Origin: Malurus cyaneus samueli | Lineage: Eukaryota > Chordata > Aves > Passeriformes > Maluridae | Direction of reading: 5' to 3' | Assembly (NCBI GenBank): GCA_009741485.1 | Contig: VKON01000122.1 | Location: forward strand, 186,001 to 250,000 | Length of the DNA stretch: 64,000 nucleotides | Translations under genes and position numbers: made by a program | Notes under the pieces: generated by a model | What the model saw: the letters and a program-made list of their open reading frames with translations, nothing else | Databases searched by the model: none | What the model was told of the DNA's origin: nothing | Shown here: in pieces, positions 48,421 to 61,140 of the stretch | How the letters are laid out: every line of letters starts with the position of its first letter | Numbering within the stretch: position 1 is the first letter of the stretch

Positions 48421-51400
48421 CAGGCTCATGCCATACACTCTAAACCGCTTTGGTTTTCATACCCAAGGGGCAGGAGAGCAGAGCCCTGCTGTCAGTCCTC
48501 ATCTGCCTCTCCAGCAGGATCTGGAATCTGCAATCTGGAATGTGCAATCTGTACACAGGCACCACAGAACCCACTCCAGTTCTGTCACTGACACCTTGCA
48601 GTAGACAGCATGTCCAGCCCTTGGCATGCTGCCTGACTGTTTAACACCAGCCTAGGCTGATACAAGCCAATGAAAAGGTATTTGCAATAAATTTGTATTT
48701 TGTGACAGTATAAAACACTTTATTTCCTACCCAAGCTCTCCTCACACACATGTGAATACTGGTTTAAAGGCAGCAGTACACCAGAGGCCACTCTGGCACC
48801 AATGTACTTTAATCAATGTAACTGCAGCTCTGGCACTGCACTATCAGAAGTCTTCACCAAAAAATATGGTTTTTAAAATCACGATTTGAAAACTTGTAGT
48901 TACATTCTGCCAGCTTTTCCTTTGTGAATAGAGTCCCTGAGGAGATTGGGCCGACCTTTTAAAACACCCCAGAACCACCACCTACATAAATAACCCCTGC
49001 TACACTGGGGGAAAGGACCTCCAGGCAGCATTAACATGAAGAGAGAGGTTAGAGAGGGCTAATGTCAAAAAGCACTGTGAGCAATAAGTAATGCACACAA
49101 GCCATGATTGATAATGACCAGCACAGAGCCTTAATTCATCTTTTCTCCATCATTTTACTGAGAGGGACCATATAAAATTAAATAGTGACCCAGAAAGGGT
49201 TTATTCAACCATACTAAGTGGGGCATGAAGGAAAGACATATTAAAGTGGCGATGACTGCAGTGTAATTGCAGCTCCTTAAAGGAACACCACAGCTCACAG
49301 GGAATGGAAACCTGAAGCAGGAATCAGCCAAATACTGGCAGCAAGAGCAGCCAAGGAACCAAGCAATATCCAGCACTGACAGGCCTTCACTGCCATGGTG
49401 AGAATGCCTCCTTCTGAGCCTTACACAGGAGCCCATGGTCCCTGTGCTCACAGCAGTGTGTAACTAGTCAGGAAACGGACACAGATTATGGCAACTTGCC
49501 ATAAAAACAGCACAGAATGTAGTTCCTACCTCAAAATTACTTATTTTCTTTCCTTAGACCAGTTGCTTCTGTAACTATTTGAAGTCAGAAGCTCCATAAT
49601 GCTCCAGACTGAGACATTGCCAAAAAGCAACAAGTGGTGGACAAAGCCATGAAGATTTGGACCTTTTACCGGGCCCAAGGAGAAGCCAGCACAGGAGATC
49701 AGTGAGAAGATTTAGCTCACACTGGAAAATATCACCCAGCTGAGGCTGAATAAAGCAGGAACACCTGTGCCTCTGAAGTGTAAAATAACACTTGTTTCAC
49801 TGTGCAGCTGGTATATTCCCCACCCAACCTGTAAACTACCTTTAGTTACTCATAACTTAAACACACTTAATTCCTTTAACTTCAATAAATAATTCACTTA
49901 TCAATAACTTGCCTATTTAACATTAGGAAGGTAGAAATTAGCATGCTTTGGGCCTAATGGAGCTCAGGAGCTGGAGTTCTACAGCTCTGATATGAAGGTA
50001 TCATCCTTAGACTTAAATATATACTGCAGCTGAACAACATGCATTATGTATTTTTGGATAATTTATATTTTAGTATTTTGTATTTCTAAATGAAGTATTT
50101 GGAAAGACCGAAGTTTTGGAAACAGAATGTAAAAAAGAGCTATAGCTTGGGAAGGAAGAAAGAGAAATTTGATTCTTATTGCACATTTCAAAGCAACAAC
50201 CTTATTTTCACTTGAACAAATAGTCACTAGCTGCTACACCATCTGTAAGCCAGCATGAAACCAGGTGCAGATGACATAGGTCATCTGTATGCTCTCAGAG
50301 CGATCTACATTTTAAAATAGGAAAAACAAATCCTACTTCATGTCCCAGAAAGGGGATACCACATCTTTCACCTTACATTATTAAGTCTCTTCTCAGATCC
50401 TCTGTTAATAGGATTCCTTTAGCCAGCAGATGGATTGTGAATACAGGCAGTTTCATCTACTAAAAGACAACATAAATCATAATTGAGAAAGGAGAGACCG
50501 CAGTAAGGTTATCACCATACAGCCTCCTCCATGAAAGGTTTGCATTAAAGCATTAGTGAAATTAATTCATCTTTCATAAGAGCTTTGAGCAGTATCTGTG
50601 ATCTATGATAACAACCAATTTCTCACTATGAGAAAAAAAAATTACTCAGGCCTGATAGACTACACAAATCTGCTTTTTTTAAAATGGCCTAACATTATCT
50701 AGAGTGTTGCTCCCAGAGGCATCATTTGAGGTTTATGCCTTGCCAAGAGGACCCATAAATCAAGGCAGAAAGTTTTGTTAGTTTTATATGCAGTGGGCTG
50801 TAATTATTTTGAATTGCATTATGCCTCAATCACTGTAATTACTTTTAGATCATCCTTAAACAGCCGCAATAAAAAGAAAAGAAATCAGTCTTAAACCATT
50901 TCTCACACAAAAAATTGCATATGTGATATGAGAGATCTGGCTAAAACACATAAGAGCACATCAATGCAACGTTTGGGCAAATACACTGTCCATGTGTTCT
51001 GCTGGGTTAACCCAAATTTCCACAACATACATTATTTGGTGGCCTTTTAATTGCTTTTATTACTACTAATATTTGTCTATGAAGAAAACATGTGATAACA
51101 AGATTAATTTTAGCTTTAAATATAGTAACATGCATATGAGAGCCAAAACTATGTCCCTGTTGCTTTTGCTGTGCCTGTGTGTTTGAGACACTTCTTGGTC
51201 TCCAGTCCCAAGCAGAAACAGTGTAGTCTAAAAATCACTGCAATTATTTTCTACCTTTTCAAGTGAGATAAAAATATTGTGGGTTGGCAGATGCCAGGGT
51301 GCAGGCCAGGCAAGCACAGCAGGTCCCAGAGCTGTGACACGGATGCTGCTGTTATTCACATCACTGCAGACCTGCAGAGCCCCTGTCCCTCTTCTCTTCT

Positions 51401-52762
51401 CTCCTCCCGGGCATGGCCCCAGCCTGTTCCACGGTCTGGCTGCAGCACCATGCCCAGAAATTGTGCTGAGGGCAGGAACACAACTGAACTTACTAAGGGC
51501 TTTAGGGATTTGTTCAAGACTGAATTGCACATATTTTCTCTTTTCCTGTTTGTTCCTCCTCCAGGTAAACACCATCCCTGACAATCAGAAGACAGAGGTT
51601 TCTGCTCAGAACGTTCAATGCACTGGAACCAACAGGACAAGTACAAAGGCATCACAGCCTGGAAAGGCATTTGGCTGCTCCTCGGGTTCCCGAGCCCACA
51701 GTCCTGTCCTGAAAGCAGCACAGGAGGGTGGATCAAAGGGAGAAGCTGCAGCTGCTGATGCAAACATGGGAGCACCTGATCCCTGAGCAGCCACAAGGAA
51801 TGAACACTATTCCTGCTCCACAAAACCACGGGGAACGCCCCAGGACTCCACTGCTCCAGGAGACTGTGAAGAGCTGTTGATACAAGAGGGGTAATAAACA
51901 ATGCTGAACAAGTTCCAGCTTTGCCAGTCTCACAATGAAGCACTAGCAGTGAAGTAAGGGAGGCAATCATTCCCCCTGGGTATCAGTGCACAGCTTGTCC
52001 AGTGCTGTGAGGCACCACGGCAGTGTTCACCGTGCTGTGCAGTGCTCTCACACTGCAGTCACATCACAGAGCTGCCACTCACCACACTGCTCCAGCTTAC
52101 TGCTGACAGAGCGGAAAAACACACACCTGAGGAACTGTCTCAAGTTCCCTCAAAATAATCTAACACTTAACTTCAAAGAAGTATATTAGATGTTTATTTG
52201 CAGGAAGTGAAAGCTTTGCAAAATTATGTCAAAGGCACTTTTCCTTCCAGTACTGAGATAAAAAAATAAATAATTTAGTATCAAAGTCAAGAAAAAGAAC
52301 AACCTTCACCCTATCAATCCTGTAACTATTTATGCAATGCTCTGCCAAGCACACAAGCACTGTGTAAATATCTCTTAAGTGTGTATATTTACAAATTCTA
52401 AATTAATTTTAGGGCTTTATTTAATTCTTCCTTTTATTAAAGTAGTGAGGCTTGTTTGATCCACAAATGTTACACGAGTTCAATAAATTTATTCACTTGG
52501 TTTGAGGAAAATATTAACCATTAAACATCCATGTTCTATATGTTCTTAAGAAATTAAAAATGAGAAAATTAAAGGAAACATCAAAGAAAAGAGACACTGC
52601 ACTTGCAGATTCAGTGCAAGAAACCCTCAGCTCTGTTTGTGCTTCTGGTTTTGACAAGACCTTCAATCTCAAACCTTCAGCATGCCCCAGTTCTTCTGAG
52701 AACAGGCATGCAAGGGAGCCCCAGGGCAGCCCTGGAGGACACCATCAGTGTGTGTTTGTGTC

Positions 52763-53214
52763 AGGACAGCCCTGCCCCAGCCTGAGCTCCCTGTGCGGTC
52801 AGTCTGTCCTGACACAGGGGCAAAACAGCACAGAGATGTGGTGTGGAATGCACACCTGAGAGCAGAGCTCCCTGGACAGCCCTGCCCCAGTCTGAGCTCC
52901 CTGTGCCGTCAGTCTGTCCTGACACAGGGGCAGAACACAGAGACACGGCTGTGGAACACACACCTGAGAGCAGAGCTCCCTGGACAGCCAGTCTGAGCTC
53001 CCTGTGCCATCAGTCTGTCCTGGACACAGGGACAGAACCCACCAGCACAGAGACACAGCTGTGAAACACACACCTGAGAGCAGAGCTCCCTGGACAGCCA
53101 GTCTGAGCTCCCTGTGCCGTCAGTCTGTCCTGGACACAGGGACAGAACACACCAGCACAGAGATGTGGTGTGGAACACACACACTGAGAGCAGAGCTCCC
53201 TGGACAGCCCTGCC
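52763..53214 (+). repeat. ~101-110-bp minisatellite, four copies plus a partial
   Basis: The block GAGCTCCCTGTGC(C/G)(G/A)TCAG followed by TCTGTCCTG recurs at 52784, 52894, 52995 and 53105 (periods 110, 101, 110). Units also carry CACAGAGA, CACACACCTGAGAGCAGAGC and TCCCTGGACAGCC. The array lies inside the intron about 280 bp past the donor of the exon at 53493-53596. Confidence 0.96.
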
Positions 53215-53492
53215 ACGGCACACGGCACCACTTCTCACGGTTAAAATGCACAAATGAGCTTTCGTCGCTGTCATCATCCTTCCCAAGGACTTCCCACCGG
53301 AACTTGGTACAGCCATGCCATCATTTAAAACATATATTACAGCTGGTCAGGAAACATTGGTCAAGAAACCCATGGACAAATAAAATTCCAAGGTTCCATT
53401 CTGCCCTTATCACTGAGAGGAGCTGCTCAAGTAGTCAGAGGAAATCAGAATCAAACCCAGTATTTGGGAGTGCTCCACAGCCCCGTACATAC

Positions 53493-53596
53493 CTCAGGAA
53501 AATAATCCTGTGGAAACTTTTCTTTTTCCAGCATGGGCGTGCTTTCTAAAGTGTCAGAGTAGATTTCTTTTCCAGTAACCTTTTTATACTTCTTAG
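53493..53596 (-). CDS. INPP5A: INPP5A exon encoding KKYKKVTGKEIYSDTLES...DYFPE
   Basis: This 104-bp exon starts with two bases that complete an alanine codon, then reads 34 codons beginning KKYKKVTGKEIYSDTLES and ending KFPQDYFPE. It corresponds to about residues 124-158 of mammalian INPP5A. The acceptor is CTCCTCCTAG before CTAAGAAG, and the donor is GAG followed by GTATGTAC, so the exon ends in phase 0. Against the mammalian protein as I remember it, KYRKVAGKE is KYKKVTGKE here, two mild changes, and the rest of the exon is essentially identical. This strongly argues for a functional gene rather than a pseudogene. The intron that follows it carries a roughly 101-110-bp minisatellite beginning only about 280 bp past the donor. 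Confidence 0.97.
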
Positions 53597-56500
53597 CTAG
53601 GAGGAGAGATAAAACAAAATTAACATGCAACATTATGAGCAACTTCTCACACATCGGCAAAGCAGCAGCATCTGCAAAACAGCTAGAAAATCAACACTTA
53701 TCAAAAATCTGCAAGCACTGAACTGTTCTGATGGCAAACAAACACCCCTGTTTATATCAGACACCTTGAAGCTACACAGATTTATGGGAATTGTAATTTC
53801 TACTATCCAGAGCCCTGTAAAGTGTTGGAGCTCTACTCAGAATCCTGGTTTCTGTTCACCCTTGCAGTCAATCCCACCTCAGCTGCTCTGAGACCCTGAA
53901 GCCCCCTGCCTCCTTCAGATCAGCCCTTCCTGGCCATCAGCGCACAAGGCATGAGGATGCACAGCTGGAATGGGTGTTGGATTTGTACACGAGACTCAGG
54001 GATGATGCACACTGTTTCCCAAACTCTCTAAGGAATATTACATCATAGACAGAAACAACACACACTCTTATGGATCTACTCAGCTCCTAAATGAGAGGTT
54101 CTGCTTCTTGATCCACTTCATACTTGGGTTTCTCACGTGATGAGAGTAATGTACTGGCATATCCAAGGTGGGAACCTGACAGTTTAACTCCTCTGACACA
54201 GGAGTTCGGGCAGCTGATGTACAGCTGCCATTATGCTGGACCCACTCAACTGGATTGAGTTTTAACTGGGAATGTATAAGAGAAGAGCTCCAAACCAAGT
54301 ACTATCAAGAGCACTAAACTGTTCAGTCCTACTGATATCTGAGGAAGCATTTATTATAATGCAGCACTATGTCATTGGGGAAAATAAAAGGTTCCATTGT
54401 TAATGTGCCAATCACTCTGCAGTCTGGATCCCACAGGACAACTAAACAAATATCCTGATAAACTGATCTGGCATTGTTCTAAGTAGATCGTGGATGGATG
54501 TGCCTCTTTCAGCAAGTTTAATACTGTCACCAAAGAGATCCTGATGCCGTTGGAGTTACAGAAAATACTTGTCAGAACTGTAAGGACTGAAGGCAACTGC
54601 TTCAGCAGTTGGCTAAAGGGGCACCTCCCCAGCACCCACGTTAGTAGCCACACACCTGTAAGCCAGGGGCTCACTGACAGCACAGCTGAGCAGCACGTGC
54701 AGGGCAATGCAGCCTGTCTCCAACTAAAACCAGCTCTACTCCATTTCTGACTTCACACCAGAGAATACCATTCTTTCATTAAAATAGAAATGGTTGATTG
54801 GAACTGGCCTAAACCCCCTCTCGCGGAGGACAACCCTTTGGAACACACAACCTGGTACTAGTTTAAATTGTAAGCCAACTTTTGGGCTTCTGCCCACTGT
54901 GGAAACAGCCCAACAGATCTACACAATCGCAGATAATACATGAGGCTGCAGGAGAAAACTGCTCTTATTTTAAAACTTAGATGTCTTCCTGAGATCTGAA
55001 AAACAGTGACAGTCTTTTTTTTTTTTTTGCAGTCTGTATTCAGTCATATCCAACTGTGCAGTGAATTTTGAAAAGCAACAGTGATGTTCCTGGAATTTTG
55101 AATTGTGTATAAACATCTACTTTTTGCATGCTTTTGAGTAGAACCAGAATGTAATAATGATTTTTGTGTAGAGAATGTTTGTATCCATTTGGATTTTTCT
55201 TCTGATTTAAGAGCTTAATACACTGTGAAAATGTGAATAGTCACGAGAGAAGAGGCAAGTTTTACAATTCCCCTGAAAGATGGGAGCCCTTGGGGTCATA
55301 TTTTACAAACCCTATCCTGGGAGACGAATTCTGCTCTACATTATGAGAACAGCAGATGACTTACAACACTGATTCACCCATTTCCTTGGATTTTTATTAA
55401 GAGTTTTTCCTTCTAATGATGTTTGGGCCAACCCATCTTTATGAGCATGGTTCACATGCCAGTTGGCTCTGCTAAGATTTTGCCAAGCAAAACAAAGCAG
55501 TGACCATTTAAAGCATTTGTTTTCTGGAAAAAGTATCTGTTGATTGTTTTCCTCTATACTTCTTTCTTCTGTTTTCTTTTTTAAAATTCTTACACTTTCT
55601 TTTAAAAGCTTTACAGTAGCGAATAAGCTGACAATCAAGGACTAATAAATCGAGGAAGCTCCTCTTTTCCTAAAGCAGCTGTCATTTCCCTATCAGGTAC
55701 TGCTGGAGCAGGAAATCTCCCATCTGGGACCACTGGGATGGACCTTCAGGTGGAGTTAGAGCAGAACTGCCGCTCCTCCAGTGCTTACCAGATGAAGCTC
55801 TGGACAGTTCCCATGTCACACAGAGCCATTCACACCACAGAATGAACAAACCCAGGGCTTGGGGAACACTTGTGACCCCCCAGCTTCCCCACCACGTGCA
55901 CAGTTCAGTACTGAGCGCCTGCACAACTGCCCCTGTCTGGGACAAAGCCTAGGTATGACCTGTCTGTGGAATGCTGACTCTGCTGTGGGGTGCTCCCATC
56001 GGGACTGTCAGAAATAAAACCCCTCCGGTATTACAGCAAAAGTGCTCCTTCAAAACCGAAACCAGTGGGAACAGGACTGACGTTGACCGAGTCTTGGCTT
56101 GCACACACACAGAACTACTGTTCAAATATTTCAGGGCAGGAAGACCCTGTACCCTCAATTACATGAGCACAAAGAATCTGTCTCTACTGAGAACAAAAAT
56201 AATGACTCTATAGAATTAAGACAATTAGTTCAGTCCATAGTCATCACCATTTTAACAGTGTCTCACATTAATGGGACACTAGATGTAGTATTAATGTGAC
56301 TCAGTTCAGTAAGCTCAGGATATTTTTGCGTTAATTACACACGGTTCTCAACAGAAAGAGTGTAAATTTTATATAATCTTTTGTATATTCACCTCAGAAA
56401 GCATTCCATAATTTTCTATGATATTTCTAATATTTAATGTATAAAGCCTAGCATTACTTTCAAACTTGTGAGATATAGCAAGACCTCCAACCTGAAGGAT

Positions 56501-56944
56501 CATTGTGGGTTAAAACAATGCCACCCTCCTACTGACCTGCTCTGCTCCCAAGTAACTCAAGCCATAAATCTACCTCAGCTGCTTTGCAAAATGATCATCG
56601 CTGTAGGACAGTTAAGGTCTTGGTCCTGTATCTAATCTACATGGAAAAACCCTGCAGCCATTTACAGTTCTTCTAAAATCCTCAGGGATCACTATGGACC
56701 TAAAGGTCCATGGGAATGATTAATGCTCCGGCTTGCAACCTGTGGCCGGTCCATTGACTTCTTCTAAAAGGTCTAGAAAAGGTAAAAACAGCAACACCTG
56801 TCACCAAGGGACCTGCCTGCACTGCACAGTCCTCTGCGAGGCATGGAAACACTGCCAGGTACCACCGTCAGAAAAGAGGATGGAAAAGCTGCCTTGATGC
56901 ATAAAGCCAATTGACCACTAAAAATATTTAATTCTTTTGCTTAC
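53597..56944 (-). other. INPP5A: INPP5A intron, ~3.3 kb
   Basis: This intron is bounded by GTAAGC and CTCCTAG. The sequence is unique and AT-rich. The only notable tract is a T14 run near 55015-55028 followed by GCAG on the plus strand, the wrong strand for INPP5A. I see no repeat array and no other gene. Confidence 0.93.
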
Positions 56945-57008
56945 CTTTAAAATCAAACTGGTAGATATTTTTCAAAGATTCGTGAAGAAAGTAAAAACTT
57001 CCTAGAGC
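56945..57008 (-). CDS. INPP5A: INPP5A exon encoding ALGSFYFLHESLKNIYQFDF
   Basis: This 64-bp internal exon encodes 21 full codons, reading ALGSFYFLHESLKNIYQFDF then K, plus the first base of the next codon. It corresponds to about residues 103-123 of mammalian INPP5A, in the EEP catalytic domain upstream of the first metal-binding signature. The acceptor reads TATACAG before GCTCTAGG and the donor is AAAG followed by GTAAGC, giving a phase-0 start and a phase-1 end. The split codon is completed by the exon at 53493-53596 to give alanine, as in the mammalian protein. It is the most 5' INPP5A exon I can find in the window. The preceding exons (the region ending in SQEHFT) were looked for to the right and not seen, so that intron is at least 7 kb long. 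A compound minisatellite starts about 550 bp upstream of the acceptor. Confidence 0.96.
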
Positions 57009-57560
57009 CTGTATAAAAACAATAAAACATGAAATTATAAAAATACATACTTTGGCTAACAAAACGCAAAAGAGCATCAGGCTTTCCTATTAGAAAAAAA
57101 AAACCCAAACCCAAGAAATTAAATGCTAATAAAATTACTGCTGTTCACATTTTCTAAGATTGATAAAAATATTTATTTCTTTTGTTGTTTCTCATCAGTC
57201 ATTATAAAGAATATCTTTAACAGCTGACTGACCATGATAAGGACACTGCCAGATGTATATTTAAACATGAGCAGATGGATGTGATTGGTGACACAGACAG
57301 ATAGATGCCTTTCTGAGCCCTGAACACAAACCCTCAATGCTATTATACAAACCTGACAATTTCTGCTTCACTTTCAGAGCAAACCCAAAGCTTTTAAAGC
57401 CTGTGGTACAGGAAACAAGGGCAAGTTTGAAGTTTTCTAACTTGCACCTCTGCAGAAGATGCTTCATGACCTCCCAACACAGTCTGAAGTGGGTTTTCGC
57501 TACCCTGAAACTGAAGCAGCTCCTCTGCAGAGCAACCTCCCCGCCCTTGGCCTTCCTTGG

Positions 57561-57914
57561 CCATCTCTTGGTAATGCCCCGTGTCCCGAGGGCTATCTCC
57601 CCTTGTCCCGAGGCCATCTCCCCTTGTCCCAAGGGCCATCTCTCGGCAATGTCCCTTGTCCCGAGGGCCATCTCTCAGTAATGCCCCGTGTCCCGAGGGT
57701 TATCTCCCAATGTTCCATGGGTCATCTCTTGGCAATGCCCCGTGTCCCGTGGGTTATCTCCCCTTGTCCCATGGGTTATCTCTTGGCAATGCCCCTTGTC
57801 CCGAGGGCTATCTCCCTTTGTCCCGAGGGCCATCTCCCCTTGTCCCATGGGCCATCTCTCGGCAATGCCCCATGTCCCGAGGGTTATCTCTCAGTAATGC
57901 CCCGTGTCCCGTGG
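57561..57914 (+). repeat. Compound minisatellite (GTCCCGAGGGCCATCTC type), ~350 bp
   Basis: The core TTGTCCCGAGGGCCATCTC recurs about a dozen times in two unit lengths. One is about 21 bp (…ATCTCCCC then TTGTCCC…) and one about 32 bp, with an inserted CTCGGCAATGCCCC or CTCAGTAATGCCCC. Variants alternate GAGGG/ATGGG/GTGGG and CCATC/TTATC/CTATC. It sits about 550 bp upstream of the acceptor of the exon at 56945-57008. Confidence 0.94.
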
Positions 57915-58975
57915 CCGTCCAGGGCTGCCCACCCGCAGTGCTCAGCCCCACAGTCCCTTCCTGGCTCCCTTTGTGTCACAGGAGCTTTGCCATGATGACA
58001 CACACAGGTATTGTCAGCTGACTGCTGTCATTTACTGCTTTCCCCCAGTTAATGAGAGGAATATTACTTATTAGAAGAGAGCAAATGAAAATCAAATAAT
58101 AAAGGAAAAAAAAAAGAGAACTTGATGAGTCTTTCAATACATTGGATGCATCCAATAGAAACTGAGAAAAAAACAGCCTGTCACTAGATAAACTCTTTCT
58201 AAGAATAAAAGAAGCAACACATTAACCAAAAAGTGTTTTAGTTTCATTCCATCTTTTCATCTCCAACAACGAAGCCCCGCCCAGCACAGCAGTGCTTGGT
58301 TTGGGGAATGCTGCATTATTTATGAGATGCTGCCCATCCAGAGATTAAACATTTGCTGATTTGTCAAAAGCACAAATGGGAGATCTTGCCCATCTCCTTG
58401 AGATATTAGTCCATTGAACAGAAAATGCTGTCACATGTTTAACTGATGAGTACACGTCCCTCGACCCAGGCAGATGCCTTCGGGCCTGTGGGTTTCTTTT
58501 TTATAACTTGGAGGAGGTGAACAAGGAATCGCAGGAGACACTCTTGTGAAGGACTCAAGGTTAATTGTGCTGCAACCAGGACACAGTGCCAGGAAAAAAT
58601 AAATCCTGATACAAAACAAAACCACTGCCACCTGATATTCCCAGCTGGCCCATTTCTTTCTTCAATGCATAGGGCAAAATCTGACATAAATAAAGCAATA
58701 TTTTGCTATACAACAATACTCTTTAAGAACTCAGTATAAGGATACAGCTTTTTTTCTCACTTGGTCTTCAGAAGAAAAAAAGGGAACCTTGGCAAGCATC
58801 TGGAAAGTACCATCCCAAAAGCCTCAAGTCTGAAAAATTGTAAAGGAAACTAAAAAGGGATCCTGAAATGGGAAATCATAGGCTATGTCAGTAACACATG
58901 GTAATCCAGCCAACCTATAATATTGAAGTGATATTTTAAGTGAGGTTTGTTATTTTTCCCCACAATGCAGGACAG

Positions 58976-59160
58976 CAGAATCATGCTGTGAAGGGACCTT
59001 TGAGGTCTCCAAGTCCTGTCCAACGGGGCTGTCAGTGGGATTGCTCAGGGCATTGCCCAGGACTCAGAACTCTCCTGAGGTGGAGCCTTCCCCTCTTCTG
59101 AGCTACTGCTCCGTGTCTGACCACTGTCCTGGGTAAACCTTTCCCTTTATTCTCACTGGA
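58976..59160 (-). mobile_element. Degenerate CR1 LINE 3' fragment
   Basis: The plus strand reads AGAATCATG, GAAGGGACCTTTGAGGTCTC, CAAGTCCTGTCCAAC and then, further on, GTGTCTGACCACTGTCCTGG. This order fits the reverse complement of the CR1 3' region, but divergence is high and the outer boundary is uncertain. Confidence 0.6.
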
Positions 59161-59506
59161 ATTCCCCACGCCACAGCTGAGATGGAAATCTACAACTAAG
59201 TAAAAAGTATTTGGAAACAGTGACCTATCCAAATTAGGTACAAATAATGTTAAAAACAGGTGACAATTTAAGTCTAGGTGGCAGAATTATGAACTCCGAA
59301 GCGTCTCTATGTAACGTATCAGCAAGTAAACCAAGAAGAAACCAAAGGCTCTGAACCCCATTTTACTTGAGTGTCATAACTCTACTAAAAACAGTACTGC
59401 CACTCACGCCCAAGCTACAACTTTATTTCTGAATGTCACAATTTGTTCATTACTTGACTTCATATAGTTTTAACCTCAAATTTAAAAGCCAGTTTTTAAG
59501 ACTTAC

Positions 59507-59665
59507 GCAGCAAAATTTCAGTTTGATAGTCTACACTTGTGGCACTGAGTGTCAACGACTTGTGCACAATGAATCTGTGACAGTGATGAAGTAACTCTGT
59601 CAAGTTCCAGGAACTGATACCACTGAATTCAGACAGACTTGGACTGTGCAATTCCAAACACCCCA
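59507..59665 (-). other. Candidate exon-like segment, 159 bp, unassigned
   Basis: On the INPP5A strand a strong acceptor (TTTTTATTCTTTTCAG) precedes 59665 and a GTAAGTC donor follows 59507. The 159 bp between them is open in one frame (begins GCLELHSPSLSEFSG, ends VDYQTEILL) and would be phase 1 at both ends. It matches no part of INPP5A, and the neighbouring INPP5A intron is phase 0, so inclusion would disrupt the protein. An open frame this short is easily due to chance. It could be a poison exon, an alternative exon of unknown transcripts, or nothing. Confidence 0.2.
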
Positions 59666-60914
59666 CTGAAAAGAATAAAAACTATAATGGAATGGAAATT
59701 ACAGCTATCGCTATCTTCCACATTGATATAGACTCAATCAGGCTTAGGTACATAAATGTAAACTTCTAAAAATGATGGAGTGCACTTATAATTCCCCACC
59801 CTAATACAACAAAATAAATTAAAAAAATCTTACAGGGCCTACTGCCTAGGCCCTTTTGTTGAGGCGATTATGTTGATTCAATTTATTTCTCATAAAATGC
59901 CAGTTTAACAATAAAGTTAAATGAGATTAATTTAAAGTCTAAGAGCTTTACTTTATTCTCTTATTTACAATTTCAATATCCTTTGGAAAAAGCAGTACTG
60001 GCACATACAGCAGTAGCAGCAGTATATACAGTATCTAAGTGATATAGCACAGGAACCCATTACAGATTATAAATCACCCAAACAGCTTAACTTTTAAACA
60101 TCTCAAATGTAAAGAAAGAAAGCTATTATTTGTTCCACTTTAAAGGCTGCTGAAATGGATGACTTCTGCTGTTAGCACAAATTCCCTGCCACCTCTAAGT
60201 GGCTGCTTCTACTTAAATGGAACCTCAGCGGTCATGTTGTGCACTGTCCCTCCCTTCCTCAGTTACACTGACATCAGTGGCTGCACCACAGCCAAACAGC
60301 AGATCTGGGAATATTGCAGCCCTCTTCACGACAGCTTTTCTAGAGGAAACAAACAACCCTGAGGGCCACCGAGGTTGCCTTCACCACACACTGGGGACAA
60401 GGCATGCTGTGCAGCTGCAATCACCCCCAATGGGTCAGGCTGCAGGCTTCCATCTCCAGCAGCCAGAGTACCCCAATTTCTGAGGTCAGGACTCAGACCC
60501 AGCACCTGTCAGCAGCTGCTCTGAACCTGAACAGAGCCCAAGGAATCTACTGCCCCTACTGCTCCAAGGAATGAAGAGGGGATGGCACATGCTGTGCTGC
60601 ACCAGATGTCTCACCAAAATGAAGGGCAGGCAGCAGCCACAGGCTTCTCTGCTTGATTTTCCAAGGTGTTTGCAAATACGCTCTAGTCTGAATTCTATTT
60701 CAGTAGCCTCATGGCAGTGATGAATGGATAACTCACAGTTAAGCACACATCAGAAACTTCTCAACTTGTCAGGCTAACGTGCCAGCCCCTGGATCTGTAA
60801 CTCTGTCAAGATCATTGTATTCAGTACCACCAGAATTCTCTACACCAGCCCAACCCGCTGGCCTCAGGGATACAGAGACAGCACACATAATGCCCAGGAC
60901 TGATCAGCCAGGTG

Positions 60915-61140
60915 AATTGGGAAGAAATTCTTCCCTGTGAAGGTGGTGAGGCCCCAGCACAGGTGCCCAGAGAAGCTGTGGCTGCCCCATCCCTTGGGAA
61001 TTGTCCAAGGCCAGGCTGGACATTGGGGCTGGGAGCAGCCTGGGACAGTGGGAGGTGTCCCTGCCCATGGCAGAGGTGACACTGGATGAGCTTTGAGGTC
61101 CCTTCCCACCCAAACCATTTCATGATTCTATGAATCTATC
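60915..61140 (+). mobile_element. CR1 LINE 3' end, the best-preserved copy in the window
   Basis: Classic avian CR1 order is visible: GAAGAAATTCTTCCCTGTGA, GGTGGTGAGGCC, TGCCCAGAGAAGCTGTGGCT, CAAGGCCAGGCTGGACATTG, GTGGGAGGTGTCCCTGCCCA, TGGATGAGCTTTGAGGTCCC, CCACCCAAACCATTT and the terminal ATGATTCTATGA. This is the main evidence for a bird. The copy is 5'-truncated, as usual for CR1, with no coding potential. Confidence 0.93.

Larger units (their letters stand above)
45696..53492 (-). other. INPP5A: INPP5A intron, ~7.8 kb
   Basis: This intron is bounded by GTATGT and TTGCAG. It contains the 52.8-kb minisatellite near its 5' end, a CR1 3' fragment at about 46.6-46.8 kb and a GC-richer, possibly LINE-derived stretch at 47.5-48.4 kb. 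The unique parts (45.7-46.6, 46.9-47.4 and 48.6-52.7 kb) show nothing that I can identify. Confidence 0.92.

Noticed and set aside
55015..55032. T14 followed by GCAG, a strong acceptor-like site on the plus strand
   Set aside because: It is on the strand opposite to INPP5A, and no open segment with a donor follows. Homopolymer coincidence is likelier.
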